From positions 28,403,956 through 28,467,955 of the forward strand of contig OZ024741.1 of the NCBI GenBank assembly GCA_964016885.1: a stretch of 64,000 nt of DNA, in the 5' to 3' direction. The notes under the pieces were generated by a model. The model ran no database searches, was not told the DNA's origin, and saw nothing but the letters and a program-made list of their open reading frames with translations. The stretch is from Eledone cirrhosa (Eukaryota > Mollusca > Cephalopoda > Octopoda > Eledonidae). The translations under genes and the position numbers were made by a program. Position 1 is the first letter of the stretch. Every line of letters begins with the position of its first letter. Positions 1 through 11,344 of this stretch are shown one piece after another.

Positions 1-72
1 GTTATTGGTAGATAACTGGTATATATAGGGATATAACTACATATAGATACTGTCAGTGGTACTACAGTGTAG
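1..72 (+). repeat. Reference monomer (first unit) and its variable sites
   Basis: This unit is close to the array consensus: 24 G/C in 72 bp, no CpG. Recurrent variants, by monomer position, are: 11 G or T (GGTAGATAAC versus GGTATATAAC); 42 T or C (CATATAG versus CACATAG); 53 T or A (TGTCAG versus TGACAG); 58-59 GG, GT or CT (CAGTGGTAC, CAGTGTTAC, CAGTCTTAC); 65 C, T or G (ACTACAG, ACTATAG, ACTAGAG). A short direct repeat, ATAACT, lies at 12-17 and 33-38, 21 bp apart, each followed by a TATA-rich stretch. This hints weakly that the monomer grew from a smaller unit. Positions 59-62 give one GTAC per standard monomer, lost in the GTTAC and CTTAC variants. Confidence 0.93.
47..70 (+). other. Imperfect dyad / potential hairpin recurring once per monomer
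   Basis: Monomer positions 47-53 (ATACTGT) can pair with 64-70 (ACAGTGT), with one T-G wobble. Position 54 (C) is a bulge, then 55-57 (AGT) pair with 61-63 (ACT) around a three-base apex at 58-60. The common GG, GT and CT variation at 58-59 falls in that apex and leaves the stem intact. Other common variants, such as T53A and C65G, weaken the stem, so there is no proof of selection for structure. A second, smaller dyad is GTTAT at 1-5 with ATAAC at 12-16, and a third is TATAT/ATATA around AGGG at 22-35. A role in transcripts or cruciform formation is inference only. Confidence 0.4.
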
Positions 73-148
73 GTTATTGGTTGATAGCTGGTATATATAG
101 GGATATAACTTCACATAGATACTGTCAGTGGTACTACAGTGTAGGTTA

Positions 149-1590
149 TTGGTAGATAACTGGTATATATAGGGATATAACTACACATAGATACTATCAG
201 TCTTACTAGAGTGTAGGTTATTGGTAGATAACTGGTATATATAAGGATATAACTACACATAGATATTGTCAGTGGTACTATAGTGTAGGTTATTGGTAGA
301 TCACTGGTATATATAGGGATATAACTAAACATAGACACTGTCAGTGGTACTACAGTGTAGGTTATTGGTATATAACTGGTATATATAGGGATATAACTAC
401 ATATAGATACTGTCAGTGGTACTACGTTGTAGGTTATTGGTATATAACTGGAATATATAGCGATATAACTACACATAGATACTGTCAGTGGTACTACAGT
501 GTAGGTTATTGGTATATAACTGGTATATATAGGGATATAACTACATATAGATACTGTCAGTGGTACTATAGTGTAGGTTATTGGTATATCAATGGTATAT
601 ATAGGGATATAACTACATAGAGATACTGTCAGTGGTACTACAGTGTAGGTTATTGGTATATAACTGGTATATATAGGGATATAACTACACATAGATACTG
701 TCAGTGGTACTACAGTGTAGGTTATTGCTATATAACTGGTATATATAGGGATATAACTACATATAGATACTGACAGTGGTACTACAGTGTAGGTTATTGG
801 TAGATAACTGGTATATATCTGGATATAACTACATATAGATAATGTCAGTGGTACTACAGTGTAGGTTATTGGTAGATAACTGGTATATATAGGGATATAA
901 CTACATATAGATACTGTCAGTGGTACTACAGTGTAGGTTATTGGTATATAACTGGTATATATAGGGATATAACTACATATAGATACTGTCAGTGGTACTA
1001 CAGTGTAGGTTATTGGTATATAACTGGTATATATAGGGATATAACTATACATAGATACTGTCAGTGGTACTACAGTGTAGGTTATTGGTAGAGAACTGGT
1101 ATATATAGGGATATAACTACATATAGATACTGACAGTGGTACTACAGTGTAGGTTATTGGTATATGACTGGGATATAGAAGGATATAAATACATATAGAT
1201 ACAGTCAGTGGAACTACAGTGTAGGTTATTGGTAGATAACTGGTATATATAGGGATATAACTACACATAGATACTGTCAGTGTTACTACAGTGTAGGTTA
1301 TTGGTATAGAACTGGTATATATAGGGATATAACTACATATACAGATACTGTCAGTCTTACTACAGTGTAGTTTATTGGTATATAACTGGGATATATAGAG
1401 ATATAACTACATATACAGTTACTGTCAGTCTTACTACAGTGTAGGTTATTGGTAGATAACTGGTATATATAGGGATATAACTACATATAGATACTGTCAG
1501 TGGTACTACAGTGTAGGTTATTGGTTGATAGCTGGTATATATAGGGATATAACTACACATAGATACTGTCAGTTGTACTACAGTGTAGGT
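149..1590. repeat. HOR block B, copy 1 (partner 3,681-4,978)
   Basis: This block overlaps block A and continues beyond it. It matches the partner at +3,532 bp up to about 350 and at +3,388 bp from about 500. The 144-bp change means the partner lacks two monomers. Markers shared are ATACTATCAG (191 and 3,723), TATATGACTGGGATATAG (about 1,161 and 4,549), GGTATAGAACTGG (about 1,305 and 4,693) and two consecutive +2 bp monomers (about 1,345 and 1,415). The match ends where copy 1 has GGTATATAAC (about 1,598) and the partner GGTAGATAAC. Confidence 0.78.
1295..1440. repeat. Length-variant phrase: two +2 bp monomers around GTAGTTTATTGG
   Basis: A fixed phrase begins with GGTATAGAACTGG (about 1,305), followed by a 74-bp monomer with CATATACAG (about 1,336), the joint GTAGTTTATTGG (about 1,367) and a second 74-bp monomer (about 1,410). 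The +2 bp is the insertion that makes CATATAGATAC into CATATACAGATAC. In both monomers positions 58-59 read CT. The phrase recurs around 4,756, 7,000, 8,727, 11,687, 13,782, 17,466, 19,197, 22,662, 24,322, 26,561, 28,004, 31,108, 34,500 and 38,038. It is the most regular landmark of domain I and the main reason reading frames break there. Confidence 0.8.
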
Positions 1591-1804
1591 TATTGGTATA
1601 TAACTGGTATATATAGGGATATAACTACATATAGATACTTTCAGTGGTACTACAGTGTAGGTTATTGGTATATAACTGGTATATATAGGGATATAACTAT
1701 ACATAGATACTGTCAGTGTTACTACAGTGTAGGTTATTGGTAGAGAACTGGTATATATAGGGATATAACTACATATAGATACTGACAGTGGTACTACAGT
1801 GTAG

Positions 1805-2590
1805 GTTATTGGTAGATAACTGGTATATATAGGGATATAACTACATATAGATACTGTCAGTGGTACTACAGTGTAGGTTATTGGTTGATAGCTGGTATAT
1901 ATAGGGATATAAGTTCACATAGATACTGTCAGTGGTACTACAGTGTAGGTTATTGGTAGATAACTGGTATATATAGGGATATAACTACACATAGATACTA
2001 TCAGTCTTACTAGAGTGTAGGTTATTGGTAGATAACTGGTATATATAAGGATATAACTACACATAGATATTGTCAGTGGTACTATAGTGTAGGTTATTGG
2101 TAGATCACTGGTATATATAGGGATATAACTAAACATAGACACTGTCAGTGGTACTACAGTGTAGGTTATTGGTATATAACTGGTATATATAGGGATATAA
2201 CTACATATAGATACTGTCAGTGGTACTACGTTGTAGGTTATTGGTATATAACTGGAATATATAGCGATATAACTACACATAGATACTGTCAGTGGTACTA
2301 CAGTGTAGGTTATTGGTATATAACTGGTATATATAGGGATATAACTACATATAGATACTGTCAGTGGTACTATAGTGTAGGTTATTGGTATATCAATGGT
2401 ATATATAGGGATATAACTACATAGAGATACTGTCAGTGGTACTACAGTGTAGGTTATTGGTATATAACTGGTATATATAGGGATATAACTACACATAGAT
2501 ACTGTCAGTGGTACTACAGTGTAGGTTATTGCTATATAACTGGTATATATATGGATATAACTACATATAGATACTGACAGTGGTACTACA
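1805..2590. repeat. HOR block A, copy 2 (partner 1-786)
   Basis: This is the second copy of block A at +1,804 bp. It begins with the same GGTTGATAGCTGG marker monomer and runs through the AAACATAGACACTG, ACGTTGTAGG and AGCGATAT markers before switching to the block C type near 2,600. Offsets are not exact multiples of 72 because +2 bp monomers (CATATACAG) lie between the copies. Confidence 0.78.
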
Positions 2591-2609
2591 GTGTAGGTTA
2601 TTGGTATAT

Positions 2610-3680
2610 AACTGGTATATATAGGGATATAACTACACATAGATACTGACAGTGGTACTAGAGTGTAGGTTATTGGTATATAACTGGTATATATAGGGAT
2701 ATAACTACATATAGATACTGTCAGTGGTACTATAGTGTAGGTTAATGGTATATAACTGGTATATATAGGGATATAACTACACATAGATACTGTCAGTGGT
2801 ACTACAGTGTAGGTTATTGGTAGATAACTGGTATATATAGGGATATAACTACATAGAGATACTGTCAGTGGTACTACAGTGTAGGTTATTGGTAGATAAC
2901 TGGTATATATAGGGATATAACTACACATAGATACTGTCAGTGGTACTACAGTGTAGGTTATTGGTAGATAACTGGTAAATATAGGGATATAAATACACAT
3001 AGATACTGTCAGTGGTACTACGGTGTAGGTTATTGGTATATAACTGGAATATATAGGGATATAACTACACATAGATACTGTCAGTGGTACTACAGTGTAG
3101 GATATTGTTATATGACTGGTATATATAGGATTATAACTACATATAGACACTGTCAGTGGTAATATAGTGTAGGTTATTGGTATATAACTGGTATATATAG
3201 GGATATAACTACACATATATACTGTCAGTGGTACTACAGTGTAGGTTATTGCAAGATAACTGGTATATATAGGGATATAACTACATATAGATACTGACAG
3301 TGGTACTACAGTGTAGGTTATTGGTAGATAACTTGTATATATCTGGATATAACTACATATAGATACTGTCAGTGGTACTACAGTGTAGGTTATTGGTAGA
3401 TAACTGGTATATATAGGGATATAACTACACATAGATACTGTCAGTGGTACTACAGTGTAGGTTATTGGTATATAACTGGTATATATAGGGATATAACTAC
3501 ATATAGATACTTTCAGTGGTACTACAGTGTAGGTTATTGGTATATAACTGGTATATATAGGGATATAACTATACATAGATACTGTCAGTGTTACTACAGT
3601 GTAGGTTATTGGTAGAGAACTGGTATATATAGGGATATAACTACATATAGATACTGACAGTGGTACTACAGTGTAGGTTA
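2610..3680. repeat. HOR block C, copy 1 (partner 5,714-6,784)
   Basis: This block matches the partner at +3,104 bp. Distinctive shared monomers are ACTACGGTGTAGG (about 3,020 and 6,124), GGATATTGTTATATGACTGG (about 3,100 and 6,204), the A-variant GGTAATATAG (about 3,157 and 6,261), ATTGCAAGATAACTGG (about 3,247 and 6,351) and ACTTGTATATATCTGG (about 3,331 and 6,435). The match ends where copy 1 carries the ATACTATCAG monomer of block B and the partner carries TATAGAGGG. A small difference is CACATATATAC (about 3,213) versus CACATAGATAC. Confidence 0.78.
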
Positions 3681-4978
3681 TTGGTAGATAACTGGTATAT
3701 ATAGGGATATAACTACATATAGATACTATCAGTCTTACTAGAGTGTAGGTTATTGGTAGATAACTGGTATATATAAGGATATAACTACACATAGATATTG
3801 TCAGTGGTACTATAGTGTAGGTTATTGGTAGATCACTGGTATATATAGGGATATAACTACACATAGATACTGTCAGTGGTACTACAGTGTAGGTTATTGG
3901 TATATAACTGGTATATATAGGGATATAACTACATATAGATACTGTCAGTGGTACTATAGTGTAGGTTATTGGTATATCAATGGTATATATAGGGATATAA
4001 CTACATAGAGATACTGTCAGTGGTACTACAGTGTAGGTTATTGGTATATAACTGGTATATATAGGGATATAACTACACATAGATACTGTCAGTGGTACTA
4101 CAGTGTAGGTTATTGCTATATAACTGGTATATATAGGGATATAACTACATATAGATACTGACAGTGGTACTACAGTGTAGGTTATTGGTAGATAACTGGT
4201 ATATATCTGGATATAACTACATATAGATAATGTCAGTGGTACTACAGTGTAGGTTATTGGTAGATAACTGGTATATATAGGGATATAACTACATATAGAT
4301 ACTGTCAGTGGTACTACAGTGTAGGTTATTGGTATATAACTGGTATATATAGGGATATAACTACATATAGATACTGTCAGTGGTACTACAGTGTAGGTTA
4401 TTGGTATATAACTGGTATATATAGGGATATAACTATACATAGATACTGTCAGTGGTACTACAGTGTAGGTTATTGGTAGAGAACTGGTATATATAGTGAT
4501 ATAACTACATATAGATACTGACAGTGGTACTACAGTGTAGGTTATTGGTATATGACTGGGATATAGAAGGATATAAATACATATAGATACAGTCAGTGGA
4601 ACTACAGTGTAGGTTATTGGTAGATAACTGGTATATATAGGGATATAACTACACATAGATACTGTCAGTGTTACTACAGTGTAGGTTATTGGTATAGAAC
4701 TGGTATATATAGGGATATAACTACATATACAGATACTGTCAGTCTTACTACAGTGTAGTTTATTGGTATATAACTGGGATATATAGAGATATAACTACAT
4801 ATACAGTTACTGTCAGTCTTACTACAGTGTAGGTTATTGGTAGATAACTGGTATATATAGGGATATAACTACATATAGATACTGTCAGTGGTACTACAGT
4901 GTAGGTTATTGGTTGATAGCTGGTATATATAGGGATATAACTACACATAGATACTGTCAGTTGTACTACAGTGTAGGT
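3681..4978. repeat. HOR block B, copy 2 (two monomers shorter)
   Basis: This is the partner of block B copy 1, with the same marker order but two monomers missing near 3,870-3,890, where copy 1 carries the ACGTTGTAGG and AGCGATAT monomers. Private differences seen include AGTGAT at about 4,495 where copy 1 has AGGGAT. The deletion is in phase with the monomer, as expected from unequal exchange between mis-paired monomers. Confidence 0.76.
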
Positions 4979-5713
4979 TATTGGTAGATAACTGGTATAT
5001 ATAGGGATATAACTACATATAGATACTGTCAGTGGTACTATAGTGTAGGTTATTGGTATATCAATGGTATATATAGGGATATAACTACACATAGATACTG
5101 TCAGTGGTACTACAGTGTAGGGTATTGGTATATAACTTGTATATATAGGGAAATAACTATATATAGATACTGTCAGTGGTACTACAGTGTAAGTTATTGG
5201 TAGATAACTGGTATATATAGGGATATAACTGCACATAGATACTAACAGTGGTACTACAGTGTAGGTTATTGGTATATAACTGGTATATATAGGGATATAA
5301 CTACATATAGATACTGTAAGTGGTACTATAGTGTAGGTTATTGGTATATAACTGGTATATATAGGGATATAACTACATATACAGATACTGTCAGTCTTAC
5401 TACAGTGCAGGTTATTGTATATAACTGGTATATATAGAGATATAACTACATATACAGATACTGTCAGTCTTACTACAGTGTAGGTTATTGGTAGATAACT
5501 GGTATATATAGGGATATAATTACATATAGATACTGTCAGTGGTACTACAGTGTAGGTTATTGGTAGAAAACTGGTATATATAGGGATATAACTACACATA
5601 GATGCTGTCAGTCTTACTAGCGTGTAGGTTATTGGTATATCACTGGTATATATAGGGATATAACTGCACATAGATACTGTCAGTGGTACTACAGTGTAGG
5701 TTATTGGTAGATA

Positions 5714-6784
5714 ACTGGTATATATAGGGATATAACTACACATAGATACTGACAGTGGTACTAGAGTGTAGATTATTGGTATATAACTGGTATATATAGG
5801 GATATAACTACATATAGATACTGTCAGTGGTACTATAGTGTAGGTTAATGGTATATAACTGGTATATATAGGGATATAACTACACATAGATACTGTCAGT
5901 GGTACTACAGTGTAGGTTATTGGTAGATAACTGGTATATATAGGGATATAACTACATAGAGATACTGTCAGTGGTACTACAGTGTAGGTTATTGGTAGAT
6001 AACTGGTATATATAGGGATATAACTACACATAGATACTGTCAGTGGTACTACAGTGTAGGTTATTGGTAGATAACTGGTAAATATAGGGATATAAATACA
6101 CATAGATACTGTCAGTGGTACTACGGTGTAGGTTATTGGTATATAACTGGAATATATAGGGATATAACTACACATAGATACTGTCAGTGGTACTACAGTG
6201 TAGGATATTGTTATATGACTGGTATATATAGGATTATAACTACATATAGACACTGTCAGTGGTAATATAGTGTAGGTTATTGGTATATAACTGGTATATA
6301 TAGGGATATAACTACACATAGATACTGTCAGTGGTACTACAGTGTAGGTTATTGCAAGATAACTGGTATATATAGGGATATAACTACATATAGATACTGA
6401 CAGTGGTACTACAGTGTAGGTTATTGGTAGATAACTTGTATATATCTGGATATAACTACATATAGATACTGTCAGTGGTACTACAGTGTAGGTTATTGGT
6501 AGATAACTGGTATATATAGGGATATAACTACACATAGATACTGTCAGTGGTACTACAGTGTAGGTTATTGGTATATAACTGGTATATATAGGGATATAAC
6601 TACATATAGATACTTTCAGTGGTACTACAGTGTAGGTTATTGGTATATAACTGGTATATATAGGGATATAACTATACATAGATACTGTCAGTGTTACTAC
6701 AGTGTAGGTTATTGGTAGAGAACTGGTATATATAGGGATATAACTACATATAGATACTGACAGTGGTACTACAGTGTAGGTTAT
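5714..6784. repeat. HOR block C, copy 2
   Basis: This is the partner of block C copy 1. Further copies of this set of markers, identified by ATTGCAAGATAACTGG, lie at about 11,117, 16,822, 22,019 and 25,916. Block C is therefore a common module of domain I with at least six copies. The module's neighbours differ between copies, which shows that modules were shuffled rather than amplified as one fixed unit. Confidence 0.76.
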
Positions 6785-8400
6785 TGGTATATAACTGGTA
6801 TATAGAGGGATATAACTACATATAGATACTGTCAGTGGTACTACAGTGTAGGTTATTGGTAGATAACTGGTATATATAGGGATATAACTACACATAGATA
6901 CTGTCAGTGTTACTACAGTGTAGGTTATTGGTATAGAACTGGTATATATAGGGATATAACTACATATACAGATACTGTCAGTCTTACTACAGTGTAGTTT
7001 ATTGGTATATAACCGGAATATATAGAGATATAACTACATATACAGATACTGTCAGTCTTACTACAGTGTAGGTTATTGGTAGATAACTGGTATATATAGG
7101 GATATAACTACATATAGATACTGTCAGTGGTACTACAGTGTAGGTTATTGGTTGATAGCTGGTATATATAGGGATATAACTTCACATAGATACTGTCAGT
7201 GGTACTACAGTGTAGGTTATTGGTAGATAACTCGTATATATAGGGATATAACTACACATAGATACTATCAGTCTTACTAGAGTGTAGGTTATTAGTAGAT
7301 AACTGGTATATATAAGGATATAACTACACATAGATACTGTCAGTGGTACTATAGTGTAGGTTATTGGTAGATCACTGGTATATATAGGGATATAACTACA
7401 CATAGACACTGTCAGTGGTACTACAGTGTAGGTTATTGGTATATAACTGGTATATATAGGGATATAACTACATATAGATACTGTCAGTGGTACTACGTTG
7501 TAAGTTATTGGTATATAACTGGAATATATAGCGATATAACTACACATAGATACTGTCAGTGGTACTACAGTGTAGGTTATTGGTATATAACTGGTATATA
7601 TAGGGATATAACTACATATAGATACTGTCAGTGGTACTATAGTGTAGGTTATTGGTATATCAATGGTATATATAGGGATATAACTACATAGAGATACTGT
7701 CAGTGGTACTACAGTGTAGGTTATTGGTAGATAACTGGTATATATAGGGATATAACTACACATAGATACTGTCAGTGGTACTACAGTGTAGGTTATTGGT
7801 AGATAACTGGTAAATATAGGGATATAACTACACATAGATACTGTCAGTGGTACTACAGTGTAGGTTATTGGTATATAACTGGAATATATAGGGATATAAC
7901 TACACATAGATACTGTCAGTGGTACTAAAGTGTAGGTTATTGTTATATAACTGGTATATATAGGATTATAACTACATATAGACACTGTCAGTGGTACTAT
8001 AGTGTAGGTTATTGGTATATAACTGGTATATATAGGGATATAACTACACATAGATACTGTCAGTGGTACTACAGTGTAGGTTATTGCTATATAACTGGTA
8101 TATATAGGGATATAACTACATATAGATACTGACAGTGGTACTACAGTGTAGGTTATTGGTAGATAACTGGTATATATAGGGATATAACTACATATAGATA
8201 ATGTCAGTGGTACTACAGTGTAGGTTATTGGTAGATAACTGGTATATATAGGGATATAACTACATATAGATACTGTCAGTGGTACTACAGTGTAGGTTAT
8301 TGGTATATAACTGGTATATATAGGGATATAACTACATATAGATACTGTCAGTGGTACTACAGTGTAGGTTATTGGTATATAACTGGTATATATAGGGATA
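6700..8400. repeat. HOR block E, copy 1 (partner 13,490-15,190)
   Basis: This lies inside block D and matches 13,490-15,190 at a constant +6,788 bp. Anchors are TATAGAGGG (6,801 and 13,589) and TTCACATAGA of the GGTTGATAGCTGG monomer (7,181 and 13,969). The match ends at about 8,400 (ACTATACATAG) versus 15,190 (ACTATATATAG followed by GATATTGACATT). The segment carries the paired +2 bp monomers and then a run of in-frame monomers. Confidence 0.77.
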
Positions 8401-10500
8401 TAACTATACATAGATACTGTCAGTGGTACTACAGTGTAGGTTATTGGTAGAGAACTGGTATATATAGGGATATAACTACATATAGATATTGACAGTGGTA
8501 CTACAGTGAAGGTTATTGGTATATGACTGGGATATAGAAGGATATAAATCCATATAGATACAGTCAGTGGAACTACAGTGTAGGTTATTGGTAGATAACT
8601 GGTATATATAGGGATATAACTACACATAGATACTGTCAGTGTTACTACAGTGTAGGTTATTGGTATAGAACTGGTATATATAGGGATATAACTACATATA
8701 CAGATACTGTCAGTCTTACTACAGTGTAGTTTATTGGTATATAACTGGGATATATAGAGATATAACTACATATACAGATACTGTCAGTCTTACTACAGTG
8801 TAGGTTATTGGTAGATAACTGGTATATATAGGGATATAACTACATATAGATACTGTCAGTGGTACTACAGTGTAGGTTATTGGTTGATAGCTGGTATATA
8901 TAGGGATATAACTACACATAGATACTGTCAGTGGTACTTCAGTGTAGGTTATTGGTAGATAACTGGTATATATAGGGATATAACTACATATAGATACTGT
9001 CAGTGGTACTATAGTGTAGGTTATTGGTATATCAATGGTATATATAGGGATATAACTACACATAGATACTGTCAGTGGTACTACAGTGTAGGGTATTGGT
9101 ATATAACTTGTATATATAGGGAAATAACTATATATAGATACTGTCAGTGGTACTACAGTGTAAGTTATTGGTAGATAACTGGTATATATAGGGATATAAC
9201 TGCACATAGATACTAACAGTGGTACTACAGTGTAGGTTATTGGTATATAACTGGTATATATAGGGATATAACTACATATAGATACTGTCAGTGGTACTAT
9301 AGTGTAGGTTATTGGTATATAACTGGTATATATAGGGATATAACTACACATAGATACTGTCAGTTGTACTACAGTGTAGGTTATTGGTAGATAACTGGTA
9401 TATATAGGGATATAACTACATATAGATATTGACATTGGTACTACAGTGTAGGTTATTGGTAGATAACTGGTATATATATATGGATATAACTATATATAGA
9501 TACTGTCAGTGGTACTACAGTCTAGGTCATTGGTAGATAACTGGCATATATAGGGATATAACTACATATAGATACTGTCAGTGGTACTACAGTGTAGGTT
9601 ATTGGTAGATAACTGGTATATATAGGGATATAACTACATATAGATACTGACAGTTGTACTACAGTGTATGTTATTGGTAGATAACTGGTATATATAGGGA
9701 TATAACTACATATAGATACTGTCAGTGGTACTACAGTCTAGGTTATTGGTATATAACTGGTATATATAGGGATATAACTACACATAGATACTGTCAGCGG
9801 TACTACAGTGTAGGTTATTGGTAGATAACTGGTATATATAGGGATATAACTACATATAGATATTGACATTGGTACTACAGTGTAGGTTATTGGTAGATAA
9901 CTGGTATATATATATGGATATAACTACATATAGATACTGTCAGTGGTACTACAGTCTAGGTCATTGGTAGATAACTGGTATATATAGGGATATAACTACA
10001 TATAGATACTGTCAGTGGTACTACAGTGTAGGTTATTGGTAGATAACTGGTATATATAGGAATATAACTACATATAGATACTGACAGTTGTACTACAGTG
10101 TATGTTATTGGTAGATAACTGGTATATATAGGGATATAACTACATATAGATACTGTCAGTGGTACTACAGTCTAGGTTATTGGTAGATAACTGGTATATA
10201 TAGGGATATAACTACATAGAGATACTGTCAGTGGTACTAGAGTGTAGGTTATTAGTATATAACTGGTATATATAGGGATATAACTACACATAGATACTGA
10301 CAGTGGTACTACAGTGTAGGTTATTGGTATATAACTGGTATATATAGGGATATAACTACACATAGATACTCTCAGTGGTACTACAGTGTAGGTTATTGGT
10401 ATATAACTGGTATATATAGGGATATAACTACATATAGATACTCTCAGAGGTACTACAGTGTAGGCTATTGGTATATAACTGGTATATATAGGGATATAAC
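8390..10500. repeat. HOR block F, copy 1 (partner 11,345-13,316)
   Basis: This block matches the partner at +2,960 bp up to about 8,948 and at +2,816 bp from about 9,088, so the partner lacks two monomers. Anchors are ACTATACATAG (about 8,404 and 11,364), TATATGACTGGGATATAG (about 8,520 and 11,480) with AAATCCATATAG (about 8,545 and 11,505), GTACTTCAGTG (about 8,935 and 11,895) and GATATTGACATTGG (about 9,425 and 12,241). It carries the start of module G. Confidence 0.77.
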
Positions 10501-11344
10501 TATATATAGATACTGTCAGTGGTACTACAGTGTAGGTTATTGGTAGATAACTGGTATATATAGGGATATAACTACACATAGATACTGTCAGTGGTACTAT
10601 AGTGTAGGTTAATGGTATATAACTGGTATATATAGGGATATAACTACACATAGATACTGTCAGTGGTACTACAGTGTAGGTTATTGGTAGATAACTGGTA
10701 TATATAGGGATATAACTACATAGAGATACTGTCAGTGGTACTACAGTGTAGGTTATTGGTAGATAACTGGTATATATAGGGATATAACTACACATAGATA
10801 CTGTCAGTGGTACTACAGTGTAGGTTATTGGTAGATAACTGGTAAATATAGGGATATAACTACACATAGATACTGTCAGTGGTACTACGGTGTAGGTTAT
10901 TGGTATATAACTGGAATATATAGGGATATAACTACACATAGATACTGTCAGTGGTACTACAGTGTAGGATATTGTTATATGACTGGTATATATAGGATTA
11001 TAACTACATATAGACACTGTCAGTGGTAATATAGTGTAGGTTATTGGTATATAACTGGTATATATAGGGATATAACTACACATAGATACTGTCAGTGGTA
11101 CTACAGTGTAGGTTATTGCAAGATAACTGGTATATATAGGGATATAACTACATATAGATACTGACAGTGGTACTACAGTGTAGGTTATTGGTAGATAACT
11201 TGTATATATCTGGATATAACTACATATAGATACTGTCAGTGGTACTACAGTGTAGGTTATTGGTAGATAACTGGTATATATAGGGATATAACTACACATA
11301 GATACTGTCAGTGTTACTACAGTATAGGTTATTGGTATAGAACT

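Larger units (their letters stand above)
1..786. repeat. HOR block A, copy 1 (partner 1,805-2,590)
   Basis: This block matches the partner at a constant offset of 1,804 bp. Shared private variants include a monomer with ACTAAACATAGACACTG (about 328 and 2,132), ACTACGTTGTAGG (about 420 and 2,224) and GAATATATAGCGATAT (about 450 and 2,254). The match stops where copy 1 has GGTAGATAAC (about 796) and the partner has GGTATATAAC (about 2,600). By eye I noticed only isolated differences, such as CTTCAC versus GTTCAC near 109/1,913 and AGGGAT versus ATGGAT near 747/2,551. This points to a recent duplication. Confidence 0.8.
5890..10530. repeat. HOR block D, copy 1 (partner 16,361-21,001)
   Basis: This is the longest constant-offset block of domain I, about 4.6 kb matching at +10,471 bp. 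Quoted anchors are ATTGCAAGAT (6,351 and 16,822), the two +2 bp CATATACAG monomers (about 6,965 and 7,035, partner 17,436 and 17,506), GATATTGACATTGG (about 9,427 and 19,898) and CTCTCAGAGG (about 10,441 and 20,912). The start is where copy 1 and its partner stop sharing a CATAGAG monomer context. The end is where copy 1 has ACTACAG and GGTAGATAAC and the partner has ACTAGAG and GGTATATAAC. Confidence 0.8.

Noticed and set aside
26..37. Resemblance of TATAGGGATATAAC to a homing endonuclease site (TAGGGATAAC core)
   Set aside because: The similarity covers only about eight bases, the rest of the known site is absent, and no endonuclease gene or intron is present.
1525..1743. 72-codon plus-strand open frame
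   Set aside because: It arises only where consecutive monomers carry T or the GTTGATAGC variant near position 11, so the TAG stop is absent. It is satellite sequence on the other strand.
1915..4656. 913-codon minus-strand open frame, and some 50 others of 60 to 711 codons, as repetitive membrane or cell-surface protein genes
   Set aside because: All are translations of the same 24-codon satellite unit. There are no unique ends, no splice or promoter context, no recognisable domain, free amino-acid-changing variation, and endings at length-variant monomers. They are not listed as CDS.
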